Origin: Amycolatopsis granulosa
GTDB taxonomy: Bacteria; Actinomycetota; Actinomycetes; Mycobacteriales; Pseudonocardiaceae
DNA: 64,000 bases
Direction of reading: 5' to 3'
Assembly (NCBI RefSeq): GCF_011758745.1
Contig: NZ_JAANOV010000001.1
Coordinates: 744,001 to 808,000 of the forward strand
Shown piece by piece: positions 16,596 to 24,285 of this stretch (position 1 is the stretch's first letter; each line of letters begins with the position of its first letter). Made by a program: the position numbers and the translations under genes. The notes beneath the pieces were generated by a model that was not told where the DNA came from, searched no databases, and saw only the letters and a list, made by a program, of their open reading frames with translations.

Positions 16596-17744
16596 ATGAC
16601 CTCACCGCAGCAGGACCAGGAAATCCGCCGGATCGAGGCGGACGCGGCACCGGCCCGCTTCGCCCGCGGCTGGCACTGCCTCGGCTTGATCCGCGATTTC
16701 GCGGACGGCAAACCACACACCGTCCACGCCTTCGGCACGAAGCTCGTCGTGTTCCGCGGCGCCAGCGGCTCGATCAACATCCTCGATTCCTACTGCCGTC
16801 ACCTCGGCGGCGACCTCTCCCAGGGGCAGGTCAAGGGCGACGAGATCGCCTGCCCGTTCCACGACTGGCGGTGGGGCGGCGACGGCCGGTGCAAGCAGAT
16901 CCCGTACAGCCGCCGTGTCCCGCGGCTCGCCCGCACCCGGGCGTGGACCACGCTGGAACAGGACGGGATGCTGTTCGTCTGGCACGACCCGGAGGGCAAT
17001 GGGCCCACCGACGAGGTCGCCATCCCCCGCATCGAGGGCGCGGGGAGCGACGAGTGGACGGACTGGCACTGGTACACGACGGTCGTGAACACCAACTGCC
17101 GGGAGATCATCGACAACGTCGTCGACATGGCGCACTTCTTCTACGTGCACGGGTCGTTGCCGACCTACTTCAAGAACGTCTTCGAAGGCCACGTCGCCAC
17201 CCAGTACATGAACGGGGAGGCCCGCGACGACTACCCGGCGCCCGAAGGGCAGCCGAAGATGCTCGGGACCACGTCGGTCGCCTCCTACTACGGCCCGTCC
17301 TTCATGATCGACGACCTGACGTACCACTACGAGCACGGTGACCACCACACGGTGCTGCTGAACTGCCACTACCCGGTCACGGCCGACTCCTTCGTCCTCC
17401 AGTACGGCATCATCGTCAAGAAGTCGGCCACGCTCGGCGAAGAGGCGGCGATGCGGTCCGCCATCGCGCTCGGCGACTACATCAAGCTCGGCTTCGAGCA
17501 GGATGTGGAGATCTGGAAGAACAAGGCACGCATCGACAACCCGCTGCTGTGCGAGGAAGACGGCCCGGTGTACCAGCTGCGCCGCTGGTACGAGCAGTTC
17601 TACGTCGACGTCGCCGACATCCGCCCCGAGATGGTGGACCGGTTCGAGTACGAACTGGACACCACCCGGCCGCAGCAAGCCTGGCACGCGGAGGTCGCCG
17701 CCAACATCGCGGGCCGGGCCGAACCGACGGGAACCCCGGCGTGA
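16596..17744 (+). CDS. kshA: 3-ketosteroid 9alpha-hydroxylase, Rieske oxygenase component
   Basis: The 382-residue protein has a Rieske 2Fe-2S centre with Cys67-x-His69 (CRHLGG) and Cys86-x2-His89 (CPFHDW). The catalytic domain follows, with the mononuclear iron ligands in DNVVDMAHFFYVHG. These positions coincide with characterised KshA enzymes. With KshB it hydroxylates C9 of 3-ketosteroids; combined with delta1-dehydrogenation this leads to spontaneous ring-B opening. The ATG at 16596 is preceded by AGGAG at a 7-base distance, better than the GTG at 16590. Its stop overlaps the start of a small Cys-containing gene (GTGA), so the two are translationally coupled. Confidence 0.93.
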   Translation: MTSPQQDQEIRRIEADAAPARFARGWHCLGLIRDFADGKPHTVHAFGTKLVVFRGASGSINILDSYCRHLGGDLSQGQVKGDEIACPFHDWRWGGDGRCKQIPYSRRVPRLARTRAWTTLEQDGMLFVWHDPEGNGPTDEVAIPRIEGAGSDEWTDWHWYTTVVNTNCREIIDNVVDMAHFFYVHGSLPTYFKNVFEGHVATQYMNGEARDDYPAPEGQPKMLGTTSVASYYGPSFMIDDLTYHYEHGDHHTVLLNCHYPVTADSFVLQYGIIVKKSATLGEEAAMRSAIALGDYIKLGFEQDVEIWKNKARIDNPLLCEEDGPVYQLRRWYEQFYVDVADIRPEMVDRFEYELDTTRPQQAWHAEVAANIAGRAEPTGTPA

Positions 17745-18010
17745 GCGAACCCAGAACCGACGCCCGGCTCGACGAGGTGCCCATGCAGCCGCTGCGGTGC
17801 CACCACTGCGCGGCCCGGCTGCTGGTGCGCAAGAGCAGCGTCGAGCAAACCACCCTGCAGTGGAACGCCGAAGCACGCTCGGCCTGTCCGGAACTCCGGT
17901 CCGCACCGGCTGCCGGACCGGCGATCGCGGGCTGCTCGCGGCTCAGGGGATCCATCGATGCGGAAGTAGCCGCCGGACGACTCCGGGTCGTCGAGGCACG
18001 GACCGCGTGA
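17741..18010 (+). CDS. Small four-cysteine protein coupled to kshA
   Basis: This 89-residue protein starts at a GTG that overlaps the kshA stop codon. It has CHHC at residues 20-23, single cysteines at 49 (ACPEL) and 65 (GCSRL), and the segment LLVRKSSVEQTTLQWNAEAR between them. The four cysteines could hold zinc or an iron-sulfur cluster, but the spacing does not match a standard ferredoxin. I recall similar short proteins beside kshA in other actinobacteria without a function assigned. Its coupling suggests a role with KshA, for example in electron transfer, assembly or stability. That role is an inference. Confidence 0.7.
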   Translation: MSEPRTDARLDEVPMQPLRCHHCAARLLVRKSSVEQTTLQWNAEARSACPELRSAPAAGPAIAGCSRLRGSIDAEVAAGRLRVVEARTA

Positions 18011-18119
18011 TCGCGGGCTCGTCCCCCGGGGCGAGCCCGCATCGCGGTGCATTCCACCGAAAGACACGGCACGTGGTTTACAAGGCCGCCGGGATCTGCC
18101 TACACTCACCCCTGTCAGT

Positions 18120-18138
18120 TTCTGACATTTGGTCAGAA
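18120..18138. promoter_or_regulatory. Candidate IclR operator (perfect 7-bp palindrome)
   Basis: TTCTGAC-ATTTG-GTCAGAA is a perfect 7-bp inverted repeat with a 5-base spacer, 33 bases upstream of the IclR start codon. Partial copies (GTCAG before it, GTGACAC after it) flank it. Autoregulation by the IclR protein is the simplest reading. Confidence 0.55.
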
Positions 18139-18170
18139 CGTGACACTCTGACGATGTCCCCGGAGGTGGT

Positions 18171-19031
18171 GTGGCAATGGCGCACATCCAGGAAGCCCCG
18201 GCCGCGATGATCGACCGCGTCGCTTCGCTGCTGGAGTCCTTCGCGGGCGAGCGGCCACTGACACTGGCCGAACTCGCGCGCCGCTCGCACGTCCCGCGGT
18301 CCTCGGCGCATCGCATCCTGCAGCGCCTGGTCGAGCTGGGCTGGGTGGAGCGCAAGGAATTCCGGTACGCGCTGGGTATGCGCATGTTCGAACTCGGCGC
18401 CCAGTTCACCCAGCGGCAGGCCGTGCCCCGGACCGCCGTGCCGGTGATGGCCGAGCTGCACCGGCGCAGCGGCCTGACCGTACATCTGAGCATGCTGGCC
18501 GGCGCCGACATCGTGCACCTCGAGCGGGTGGGGTCGTGGCCGTACACGACCGGGCCGTGGAGCGTCGGCGCCCGGCAGCCGGTGACGATCAGTGCCGCCG
18601 GCCGGGCCTTGCTCGCGGCCCTGTCCCCCGCCCGCTGGCCCGAGCTGCGGTTCGAGAAGGCCCCGACCCGGTATTCCATTCAGTCGCACACGCAGCTCCT
18701 GCGCGACATCGACCGCATCCACGACCGGGGCGGCGTCGCGGTGGACACCCAGGGGGCGCACTGGGGTGTGACGGCCGTGGCCGCCCCGATCACGACCGGC
18801 GACGACGAAGCGCAGTTCGCGCTGTCGATCTGCGGCCCGAGCCGGACGCTGGATCTCGGGCCGGCGATCGCCGAGGTGCGCCACGCCGCCGCAACCGTCC
18901 GGCGCGCCGCCAGTGGGCTGCCCCCGCTGCGGTCCCGCCCGGCTCCGGCCAACCACGCCACCCGGGCACGGGCCCGGGTGCAGCCGTCCTCCGGCGCCCC
19001 GCTCCAGCTGGTCGACATCGATCCCGCCTGA
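18171..19031 (+). CDS. IclR-family transcriptional regulator
   Basis: The 286-residue protein has an N-terminal winged helix with LTLAELARRSHVPRSSAHRI at about residues 26-45. A C-terminal IclR effector domain follows, with RRSGLTVHLSMLAGADIVHL and GVAVDTQGAHWGVTAVAAPI. The start is either the GTG at 18171 (GGAGG 4 bases upstream) or the ATG at 18177 (10 bases). It follows ksi, kshA and the small Cys gene on the same strand but has its own 160-bp upstream gap containing a clean palindrome. IclR proteins often control aromatic or steroid catabolic genes, so it may regulate the ring A/B operons. Confidence 0.88.
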   Translation: MAMAHIQEAPAAMIDRVASLLESFAGERPLTLAELARRSHVPRSSAHRILQRLVELGWVERKEFRYALGMRMFELGAQFTQRQAVPRTAVPVMAELHRRSGLTVHLSMLAGADIVHLERVGSWPYTTGPWSVGARQPVTISAAGRALLAALSPARWPELRFEKAPTRYSIQSHTQLLRDIDRIHDRGGVAVDTQGAHWGVTAVAAPITTGDDEAQFALSICGPSRTLDLGPAIAEVRHAAATVRRAASGLPPLRSRPAPANHATRARARVQPSSGAPLQLVDIDPA

Positions 19032-19058
19032 CCCGGGCGGGTGAGCCCGCTCGGGTCA
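19030..19058. terminator. Hairpin between IclR gene and fadE33
   Basis: An imperfect GC stem (GACCCG-G-GCGGG paired with CCCGC-T-CGGGTC) spans the convergent gene ends. It likely terminates transcription from both sides and separates the ring A/B block from the HIP block. Confidence 0.6.
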
Positions 19059-20114
19059 GAGTTTCGCCGCCAGCGTTGCGCGCAGCTGCGCGTTCCGTCC
19101 CGCCAGCACCTGGTTGGCCTTGCCGCGCTTCAAGTACAGGTGCACATCGTGCTCGAAGGTGAACCCGACACCGCCGTGCAGCTGGAGGCAATCGGCCGCG
19201 ACGCTCATCAGCGTGTCCGTGCACACCGTCTTCGCGATGGCCGCCACCGTCGCCACGTCGTCGCCCGAACTGTCGGTCGCCGCACCGCTCGCCGCGCAGC
19301 GCACCGCGTACCGCGCCGTCGCCAGCGCACCGTGCACCGCCACCGCCAGGTCCGCGCACCGGTGCTTGAGCGCCTGGAACGAACCGATCGGCCGGCCGAA
19401 CTGCTCACGCACCTTCAGGTAGGCGACCGTCGCCTCGAGGCAGGCACTCGCCGCCGCCGCCGATTCCACCGCGATCGCGATCCGCACCAGATCCACCAGC
19501 CGGCGCGCGAGGTCGTCGCCCGGCGCGAGCCGCTTCGCCGGCACGTGCGAAAACTCCACGTCCGCCAGGCGCCGCGTGTGGTCCAGGGCCCAGTGGGCGG
19601 TCCGGGTCACTCCCGGCTCCGCCGGCGAGACCAGGTACACCCCGCCGTCCTCGCCCAGCACCAGCACCAGGTCGGCACGCGCGCCGTGGGGCACCGCCCG
19701 TGCCGTGCCGTGCAACCGGCCGCCGTCCACCCCCACCGGACCCGCGAGACCCGCCACCGCGATCGCCACCGGATCGGTCGCGAGCCGGCGCAGCACGGCC
19801 TGCGCCGGCTCGCCCGCCTCCGCGAGCACCGTCGCGGCGACCAGCGTGTCCGGCACCGGCGAGGGCACCACCGCCCGGCCGAACTCCTCGATCACGACGG
19901 CCGCCTCGGCGAAGCCCAGCCCGAGCCCGCCGCAGGCTTCCGGCACGGTCAGCCCGCCCAGCCCCAGCTCGGTCACACCGCGCTCGAACAGGGACCGGTC
20001 GTAGCCGTCGTCGCTGTCCATCGCCGTCCGCCGGCGCGCCGGATCCGCCTCCGCGCGCAGGAAGTCCGCGACCGCCTTGCGCATCTCCTCGCGCAGGCCT
20101 TCGTCCTCGTTCAC
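19056..20114 (-). CDS. fadE33: Acyl-CoA dehydrogenase, FadE33-like
   Basis: The 352-residue protein is a short acyl-CoA dehydrogenase. AMDSDDGYDRSLFERGVTEL is at the N-terminus, VPEACGGLGLGFAEAAVVIE follows, and the C-terminal helical domain contains EQFGRPIGSFQALKHRCADL and QLHGGVGFTFEHDVHLYLKR. Short, divergent FadE proteins of steroid clusters form heteromers with a second FadE and contribute only half of the FAD sites. FadE33 of the KstR2 regulon is the best match by context and sequence character. It is the last gene of the SDR-fadE30-fadE33 operon, 13 bases after fadE30. The number 33 rather than another short FadE is less certain than the family. Confidence 0.72.
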   Translation of the reverse strand: MNEDEGLREEMRKAVADFLRAEADPARRRTAMDSDDGYDRSLFERGVTELGLGGLTVPEACGGLGLGFAEAAVVIEEFGRAVVPSPVPDTLVAATVLAEAGEPAQAVLRRLATDPVAIAVAGLAGPVGVDGGRLHGTARAVPHGARADLVLVLGEDGGVYLVSPAEPGVTRTAHWALDHTRRLADVEFSHVPAKRLAPGDDLARRLVDLVRIAIAVESAAAASACLEATVAYLKVREQFGRPIGSFQALKHRCADLAVAVHGALATARYAVRCAASGAATDSSGDDVATVAAIAKTVCTDTLMSVAADCLQLHGGVGFTFEHDVHLYLKRGKANQVLAGRNAQLRATLAAKL

Positions 20115-20127
20115 CGGGTACTCCGTT

Positions 20128-21285
20128 TCATCCCCGCGGGAGCCCGAGCAAGCGCTCGGCCACGATGTTGCGCTGCACCTCGTTCGACCCGCCGTAGATC
20201 GTGTCCGCCCTGCTGAACAGGAACAACGTCTGCTCCGGTGACAGGCCGTAGGATTCGCCGACGGTCAGCGCGTCCTCGCCCAGCACGTCCACGGCCAGCT
20301 CACCCAGGTCCCGGCGCCAGGTCGCCCATTGCAGCTTCGACAGCGACGCCTCCAGGCCCGACACCGAACTGCCGGCCGAGCGCAGCGTCGACACCGCCGT
20401 GTACCGCAGGACGCGCAGGCCGATCCACGCGCGCACGAGCCGGTCACGCAGCTCCGGCTCGTCGAACGCGCCGTTGCGCCGCGCCAGCGCGACGACGTGG
20501 TCGAGCTCGCGGCGGAACCCGATCTGCTGCCCCAGGGTGGCGACGCCGCGCTCGAACCCGAGCGTCCCCATCGCGACCCGCCAGCCGTCGCCCTCGGCGC
20601 CCACCCGGTTGGCGACCGGGGTGCGGGCGCCGTCGAAGAACACCTCGTTGAACTCGCTGGTGCCGGTGATCTGCTTGATCGGCCGTACCTCGATCCCGGG
20701 CTGGTCCAGTGGCACGAGCAGGTACGACAGCCCGGTGTGCCGGGCCGACGCCGGGTCCGTGCGCGCCAGCACGAAACACCAGTCGGCGACGTGCGCCAGC
20801 GAGGTCCACACCTTCTGGCCGGTCAGGACGTACTCGTCACCCTCCCGCACGGCGCGGGTGCGCACCCCGGCAAGGTCCGAGCCCGCCCCGGGCTCGGAAT
20901 ACCCCTGGCACCACAACGTCTCCCCGGCGGTGATGCCGGGCAGGAAGCGCCGCTTCTGCTCCGCCGAGCCGAACGCCAGGATCGTCGGGCCGACCAGCTG
21001 CTCGCTCATGTGCAGCAGCCGTCCCGGCCCGTTCGCGCGGGCGTACTCCTCGTGGAAGATCACCTGCTGCGCCAGCGACGCGCCGCGGCCACCGTGCTCG
21101 ACCGGCCAGCCGAGGCCGATCCAGCCGCCCGCACCGAGCCGCCGTTCCCACTCGCGCCTGCGGTCGAGCGCCTCGTCCTCGCGGCCCTCCCCGCCGAGCC
21201 CGGCCACGTCGGCGAACTCCCCGGTGAGCTGCTCGGTGAGCCACGCCCGGACTTCCGCCCGGAATTCCGCGTCATCGGCCGTCAT
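20128..21285 (-). CDS. fadE30: Acyl-CoA dehydrogenase FadE30 (HIP-CoA side chain)
   Basis: The 385-residue protein is a full-length acyl-CoA dehydrogenase. GLGWPVEHGGRGASLAQQVI, the flavin-binding region WCQGYSEPGAGSDLAGVRTR, QKVWTSLAHVADWCFVLART and the C-terminal ADTIYGGSNEVQRNIVAERL are all present. These match FadE30 of the mycobacterial KstR2 regulon closely. FadE30 introduces the double bond into the propionyl side chain of 5-hydroxy-HIP-CoA. The ATG at 21285 begins 2 bases after the stop of the upstream SDR gene. The operon is preceded by a KstR2-type box at 22209-22222. Confidence 0.88.
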   Translation of the reverse strand: MTADDAEFRAEVRAWLTEQLTGEFADVAGLGGEGREDEALDRRREWERRLGAGGWIGLGWPVEHGGRGASLAQQVIFHEEYARANGPGRLLHMSEQLVGPTILAFGSAEQKRRFLPGITAGETLWCQGYSEPGAGSDLAGVRTRAVREGDEYVLTGQKVWTSLAHVADWCFVLARTDPASARHTGLSYLLVPLDQPGIEVRPIKQITGTSEFNEVFFDGARTPVANRVGAEGDGWRVAMGTLGFERGVATLGQQIGFRRELDHVVALARRNGAFDEPELRDRLVRAWIGLRVLRYTAVSTLRSAGSSVSGLEASLSKLQWATWRRDLGELAVDVLGEDALTVGESYGLSPEQTLFLFSRADTIYGGSNEVQRNIVAERLLGLPRG

Positions 21286-21287
21286 CG

Positions 21288-22178
21288 TCAGGCCCCGTAC
21301 ACCGGTGCGGGCGGCTCGGCCTTCGCGACGAGGTCCGCGACGACGGCGCCGAGCTGTTCCGGTTCCCACCGGCGGTCCTGGACCGCCGGTGGTCCGTGCC
21401 GCCAGCCGTCGGCGAGCGACACCTCCCCGCCGGCGATCTCGAACACCCGCCCGGTCACGTTCGCGGCGTCGCTGCCCAGCCAGGCGACCAGGCCGGACAC
21501 GTTGGCCGGGTCCATCGCGTCGAACCCCGCGGCGGGTTTGGTCATCTTCTCCGCGAAGACGGCCTCCGTCATCGGTGTGCGGGCCGAGGGTGCGATCGCG
21601 TTCACGAGCACGCCGTAACGGGCGAACTCCACGGCCGCGACCTGGGTCAGCGCGGCGATCCCGGCCTTGCTCGCCGCGTAGTTGCCCTGCCCGACGCTGC
21701 CCAGGAGCCCGGCGCCGGACGAGGTGTTGACAACCCGCGCGGCCACCGGTTCGCCGGCCTTGGCCCGGTCGCGCCACCACGCCGCGGCGTGCCGCAGGGG
21801 GACGAAGTGGCCCTTGAGGTTGACGGCCATCACCAGGTCCCACTCGGCCTCGCTCATGTTGACGAGCATCCGGTCCCGGTTGACCCCGGCGTTGTTCACC
21901 AGGGTGTCGAGCCGCCCGAAGGTGTGCACGGCGAGTTCGACGACGTGCCGTCCCGCCTCCCAGTCGGCGATGTCGGCCACCACCGCGACCGCCTCGCCGC
22001 CCGCGGCACGCACCTCGGCGGCGACCGCCTCGACCGAGGCGGACATGTCGTTGAGGACGACCTTGGCACCCTGGCGCGCGAACTCCAGGGCGTGCGCGCG
22101 GCCGAGACCCTGGCCCGCGCCGGTGATGATGGCGACCCGCCCCGCGCAGAAGCCGGTCGTCCGCGTGTGCTCCGTCAT
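21288..22178 (-). CDS. Short-chain dehydrogenase, ChsB1/HSD17B4-like 3-hydroxyacyl-CoA dehydrogenase
   Basis: The 296-residue SDR has GAGQGLGRAHALEFARQG at the cofactor site, NNAGVNRDRMLVNMSEAEWD in the middle and the catalytic Ser-Tyr-Lys set in VNTSSGAGLLGSVGQGNYAA and SKAGIAAL. The long GVNRDRML and TSSGAGLLGSVGQ segments are those of the hydroxyacyl-CoA dehydrogenase part of peroxisomal multifunctional enzyme 2 and of steroid ChsB1. It probably oxidises the 3-hydroxyacyl-CoA made during beta-oxidation of the HIP-CoA propionyl chain. The ATG at 22178 lies 31 bases downstream of a KstR2-type box. It is the first gene of the operon with fadE30 and fadE33. Confidence 0.82.
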   Translation of the reverse strand: MTEHTRTTGFCAGRVAIITGAGQGLGRAHALEFARQGAKVVLNDMSASVEAVAAEVRAAGGEAVAVVADIADWEAGRHVVELAVHTFGRLDTLVNNAGVNRDRMLVNMSEAEWDLVMAVNLKGHFVPLRHAAAWWRDRAKAGEPVAARVVNTSSGAGLLGSVGQGNYAASKAGIAALTQVAAVEFARYGVLVNAIAPSARTPMTEAVFAEKMTKPAAGFDAMDPANVSGLVAWLGSDAANVTGRVFEIAGGEVSLADGWRHGPPAVQDRRWEPEQLGAVVADLVAKAEPPAPVYGA

Positions 22179-22208
22179 GCGCCCAGGAAACCACACCTCG
22201 CGCGCACG

Positions 22209-22222
22209 AGCAAGCGCTTGGT
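22209..22222. promoter_or_regulatory. KstR2-type box (14 bp) between SDR and echA20
   Basis: AGCAAGCGCTTGGT matches the published KstR2 consensus AnCAAGnnCTTGnT at every fixed position. It lies 31 bases upstream of the SDR-fadE30-fadE33 operon. Confidence 0.8.
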
Positions 22223-22262
22223 AGAAACACCGCTGACGGGCGCCAGGATCCTCCGCAACCAA

Positions 22263-22278
22263 CCAAGCAAATGCTAGG
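22263..22278. promoter_or_regulatory. Long-form (16 bp) box upstream of echA20
   Basis: CCAAGCAAATGCTAGG is an imperfect palindrome with the same outer half-sites as the 14-bp boxes but a centre 2 bp longer. It lies 37 bases before echA20. Confidence 0.6.
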
Positions 22279-22314
22279 CTAGCCGCCGACCGTCACCCCC
22301 AGCGAAGGAGCCCC

Positions 22315-23061
22315 ATGCCCATCATCCCGGCGACCCGGGACGACGGCATCCGCGTCGTCACCGTGGACTACCCGCCCGTCAACGCACTGCCCGTGGCCGC
22401 GTGGCACGACCTCGCCGAGGCGATCACGGAGGCCGGCCGCGACGAGCGCACCCACGTCGTCGTGCTGCGCGCCGAAGGACGCGGTTTCAACGCCGGCGTG
22501 GACATCAAGGAGATGCAGGAAACCTCCGGGTTCCACGCGCTGCTCGGCGCCAACCGCGGCTGCTACCGGGCCTTCAAGGCGGTCTACGAGTGCCCGGTCC
22601 CGGTCGTCGCCGCCGTGCAGGGGTTCTGCCTCGGCGGCGGGGTCGGGCTGGTCGGCAACGCGGACACGATCATCGCCAGTGACGACGCCTACTTCGGGGT
22701 GCCCGAGGTCGACCGCGGCGCGCTCGGTGCGGCCACCCACCTCGCGCGCCTCGTGCCGCCGCACCTCATGCGCACGCTCTACTACACGAGCCGCACGATC
22801 ACGGCCGAGCAGCTGCTCACCCACGGTTCGGTGCTCGAGGTCGTGCCGCGAGCGGAACTGGACGAGGCCGCGCTGCGCGTCGCCGCGGAGATCGCGGCGA
22901 AGGACCCCCGCGTGATCCGCGCGGCGAAGGAGGCGCTGAACGGCATCGACCCGGTCGACGTCAACCACAGCTACCGCTTCGAGCAGGGCTTCACGTTCGA
23001 GCTGAACCTCGCCGGCGTGGCCGACGAGCACCGCGACCGGTTCGTGGAGCAGGGTGGGTGA
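22315..23061 (+). CDS. echA20: EchA20, ring-D opening crotonase (HIEC-CoA hydrolase)
   Basis: The 248-residue crotonase-fold protein is strikingly like mycobacterial EchA20. It has VDYPPVNALPVAAWHDLAEA, the CoA-oxyanion segment LRAEGRGFNAGVDIKEMQ, GFCLGGGVGLVGNADTIIAS, GVPEVDRGALGAATHLARLV and a C-terminus ending EQGFTFELNLAGVADEHRDR. EchA20 hydrolyses the CoA ester HIEC-CoA by retro-Claisen cleavage, opening ring D to give COCHEA-CoA, the IpdAB substrate. Two operator-type palindromes separate it from the divergent SDR-fadE30 operon. It is convergent with fadA6 across a terminator hairpin. Confidence 0.9.
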   Translation: MPIIPATRDDGIRVVTVDYPPVNALPVAAWHDLAEAITEAGRDERTHVVVLRAEGRGFNAGVDIKEMQETSGFHALLGANRGCYRAFKAVYECPVPVVAAVQGFCLGGGVGLVGNADTIIASDDAYFGVPEVDRGALGAATHLARLVPPHLMRTLYYTSRTITAEQLLTHGSVLEVVPRAELDEAALRVAAEIAAKDPRVIRAAKEALNGIDPVDVNHSYRFEQGFTFELNLAGVADEHRDRFVEQGG

Positions 23062-23067
23062 CCCGGC

Positions 23068-23099
23068 GGTGCCGGGCCACCCGCGAGCGGCCCGGCACC
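23068..23099. terminator. Hairpin between echA20 and fadA6
   Basis: GGTGCCGGGCC (23068-23078) pairs perfectly with GGCCCGGCACC (23089-23099) around a 10-base loop, between convergent gene ends. Confidence 0.7.
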
Positions 23100-23106
23100 A
23101 GGGTGG

Positions 23107-24258
23107 TCAGAGGCGTTCGACGATGGTGACGTTGGCCTGACCGCCGCCCTCGCACATCACCTGCAGGCCATACCGGCCACCACGGCGTTCCAGTTCGGCG
23201 ATCATCGTGGTCATCAGCCGCGCGCCGGTGGCGCCGATCGGGTGGCCGAGCGCGATCCCGCCGCCGTTGACGTTGGTCCGCTCCAAGTCGGCACCGGTCT
23301 CCTTGGCCCACGCCAGCACCACCGACGCGAACGCCTCGTTGACCTCGAACAGGTCGATGTCGTCGACCGACAGGCCGGTGCGCGCCAGCGCGTGCCGGGT
23401 CGCCGGGATGGGGCCGGTCAGCATCCACACCGGGTCCGCGCCCCGCACCGAGAGGTGGTGGATGCGGGCGCGCGGCGTGAGACCGTGCTGCTCGACGGCC
23501 CGCGGCGACGCGATGAGCAGTGCGGCGGCCGCGTCGCTGATCTGCGAGGCCACCGCCGCGGTGATGCGCTTGCCGCCGGCGACCGGCGGCAGCGCGGCCA
23601 TCTTCGCCAGGCTGGTGTCACGCCGTGGCCCCTCGTCGGTGTCGAACCCGTCGACCGGGGCGATCTCGCCGGTGAACCGGCCGCCGTCGATCGCCGCGAT
23701 CGCCCGCCGGTGGCTCTCCAGCGCGTAGACCTCCATGTCCTCGCGGGAGATGTCCCAGTGCTCGGCGATCATCTCGGCGGCGCGGAACTGGGAGACCTCC
23801 TGGTCGCCGTAGCGCTTCAGCCAGCCCGGCGATTCGGCGAACGGCGTGCTGAACCCGTACTGCTGCCCGACGAGCATCGCCGCCGAGATGGGGATCGCGG
23901 ACATGTTCTGCACACCACCCGCCACGATCAGGTCGGCGGTGCCGGACAGCACCCCCTGCGCGGCGAAGTGCACGGCCTGCTGACCGGACCCGCACTGCCG
24001 GTCGACGGTCACGCCCGGCACGTGGTCGGGCAGCCCGGCCACCAGCCACGCGGTCCGCGCCACGTCCCCGGCCTGCGGGCCGATCGTGTCGCAGCAGCCG
24101 AAGATGACGTCGTCGACCGCTCCCGGGTCGATCCCGGTGCGGTCGACGAGCGCGCGGATCGCGTGCCCGCCCAGGTCGGCGGAGTGCTTCCCGGCCAGCG
24201 CGCCACCGCGCCGCCCGACGGGCGTGCGGACGGCGTCGACGATGTAGGCCTCGGACAC
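23107..24258 (-). CDS. fadA6: Thiolase FadA6 (ring C/D acyl-CoA thiolysis)
   Basis: The 383-residue thiolase has the nucleophilic Cys in GVTVDRQCGSGQQAVHFAAQ, the His in NGGGIALGHPIGATGARLMT and the second Cys in QVMCEGGGQANVTIVERL. The whole sequence closely parallels mycobacterial FadA6, including AGGVQNMSAIPISAAMLVGQ and RYGDQEVSQFRAAEMIAEHW. FadA6 acts on the CoA ester formed after IpdAB opens ring C. It starts at a GTG (24258) with a GAGGAG site and follows ipdF by 27 bases in the same operon, whose promoter carries a long-form box at 25168-25183. Confidence 0.9.
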   Translation of the reverse strand: MSEAYIVDAVRTPVGRRGGALAGKHSADLGGHAIRALVDRTGIDPGAVDDVIFGCCDTIGPQAGDVARTAWLVAGLPDHVPGVTVDRQCGSGQQAVHFAAQGVLSGTADLIVAGGVQNMSAIPISAAMLVGQQYGFSTPFAESPGWLKRYGDQEVSQFRAAEMIAEHWDISREDMEVYALESHRRAIAAIDGGRFTGEIAPVDGFDTDEGPRRDTSLAKMAALPPVAGGKRITAAVASQISDAAAALLIASPRAVEQHGLTPRARIHHLSVRGADPVWMLTGPIPATRHALARTGLSVDDIDLFEVNEAFASVVLAWAKETGADLERTNVNGGGIALGHPIGATGARLMTTMIAELERRGGRYGLQVMCEGGGQANVTIVERL

Positions 24259-24285
24259 GGTGTTCTCCTCAGGGGGACGATGGGA

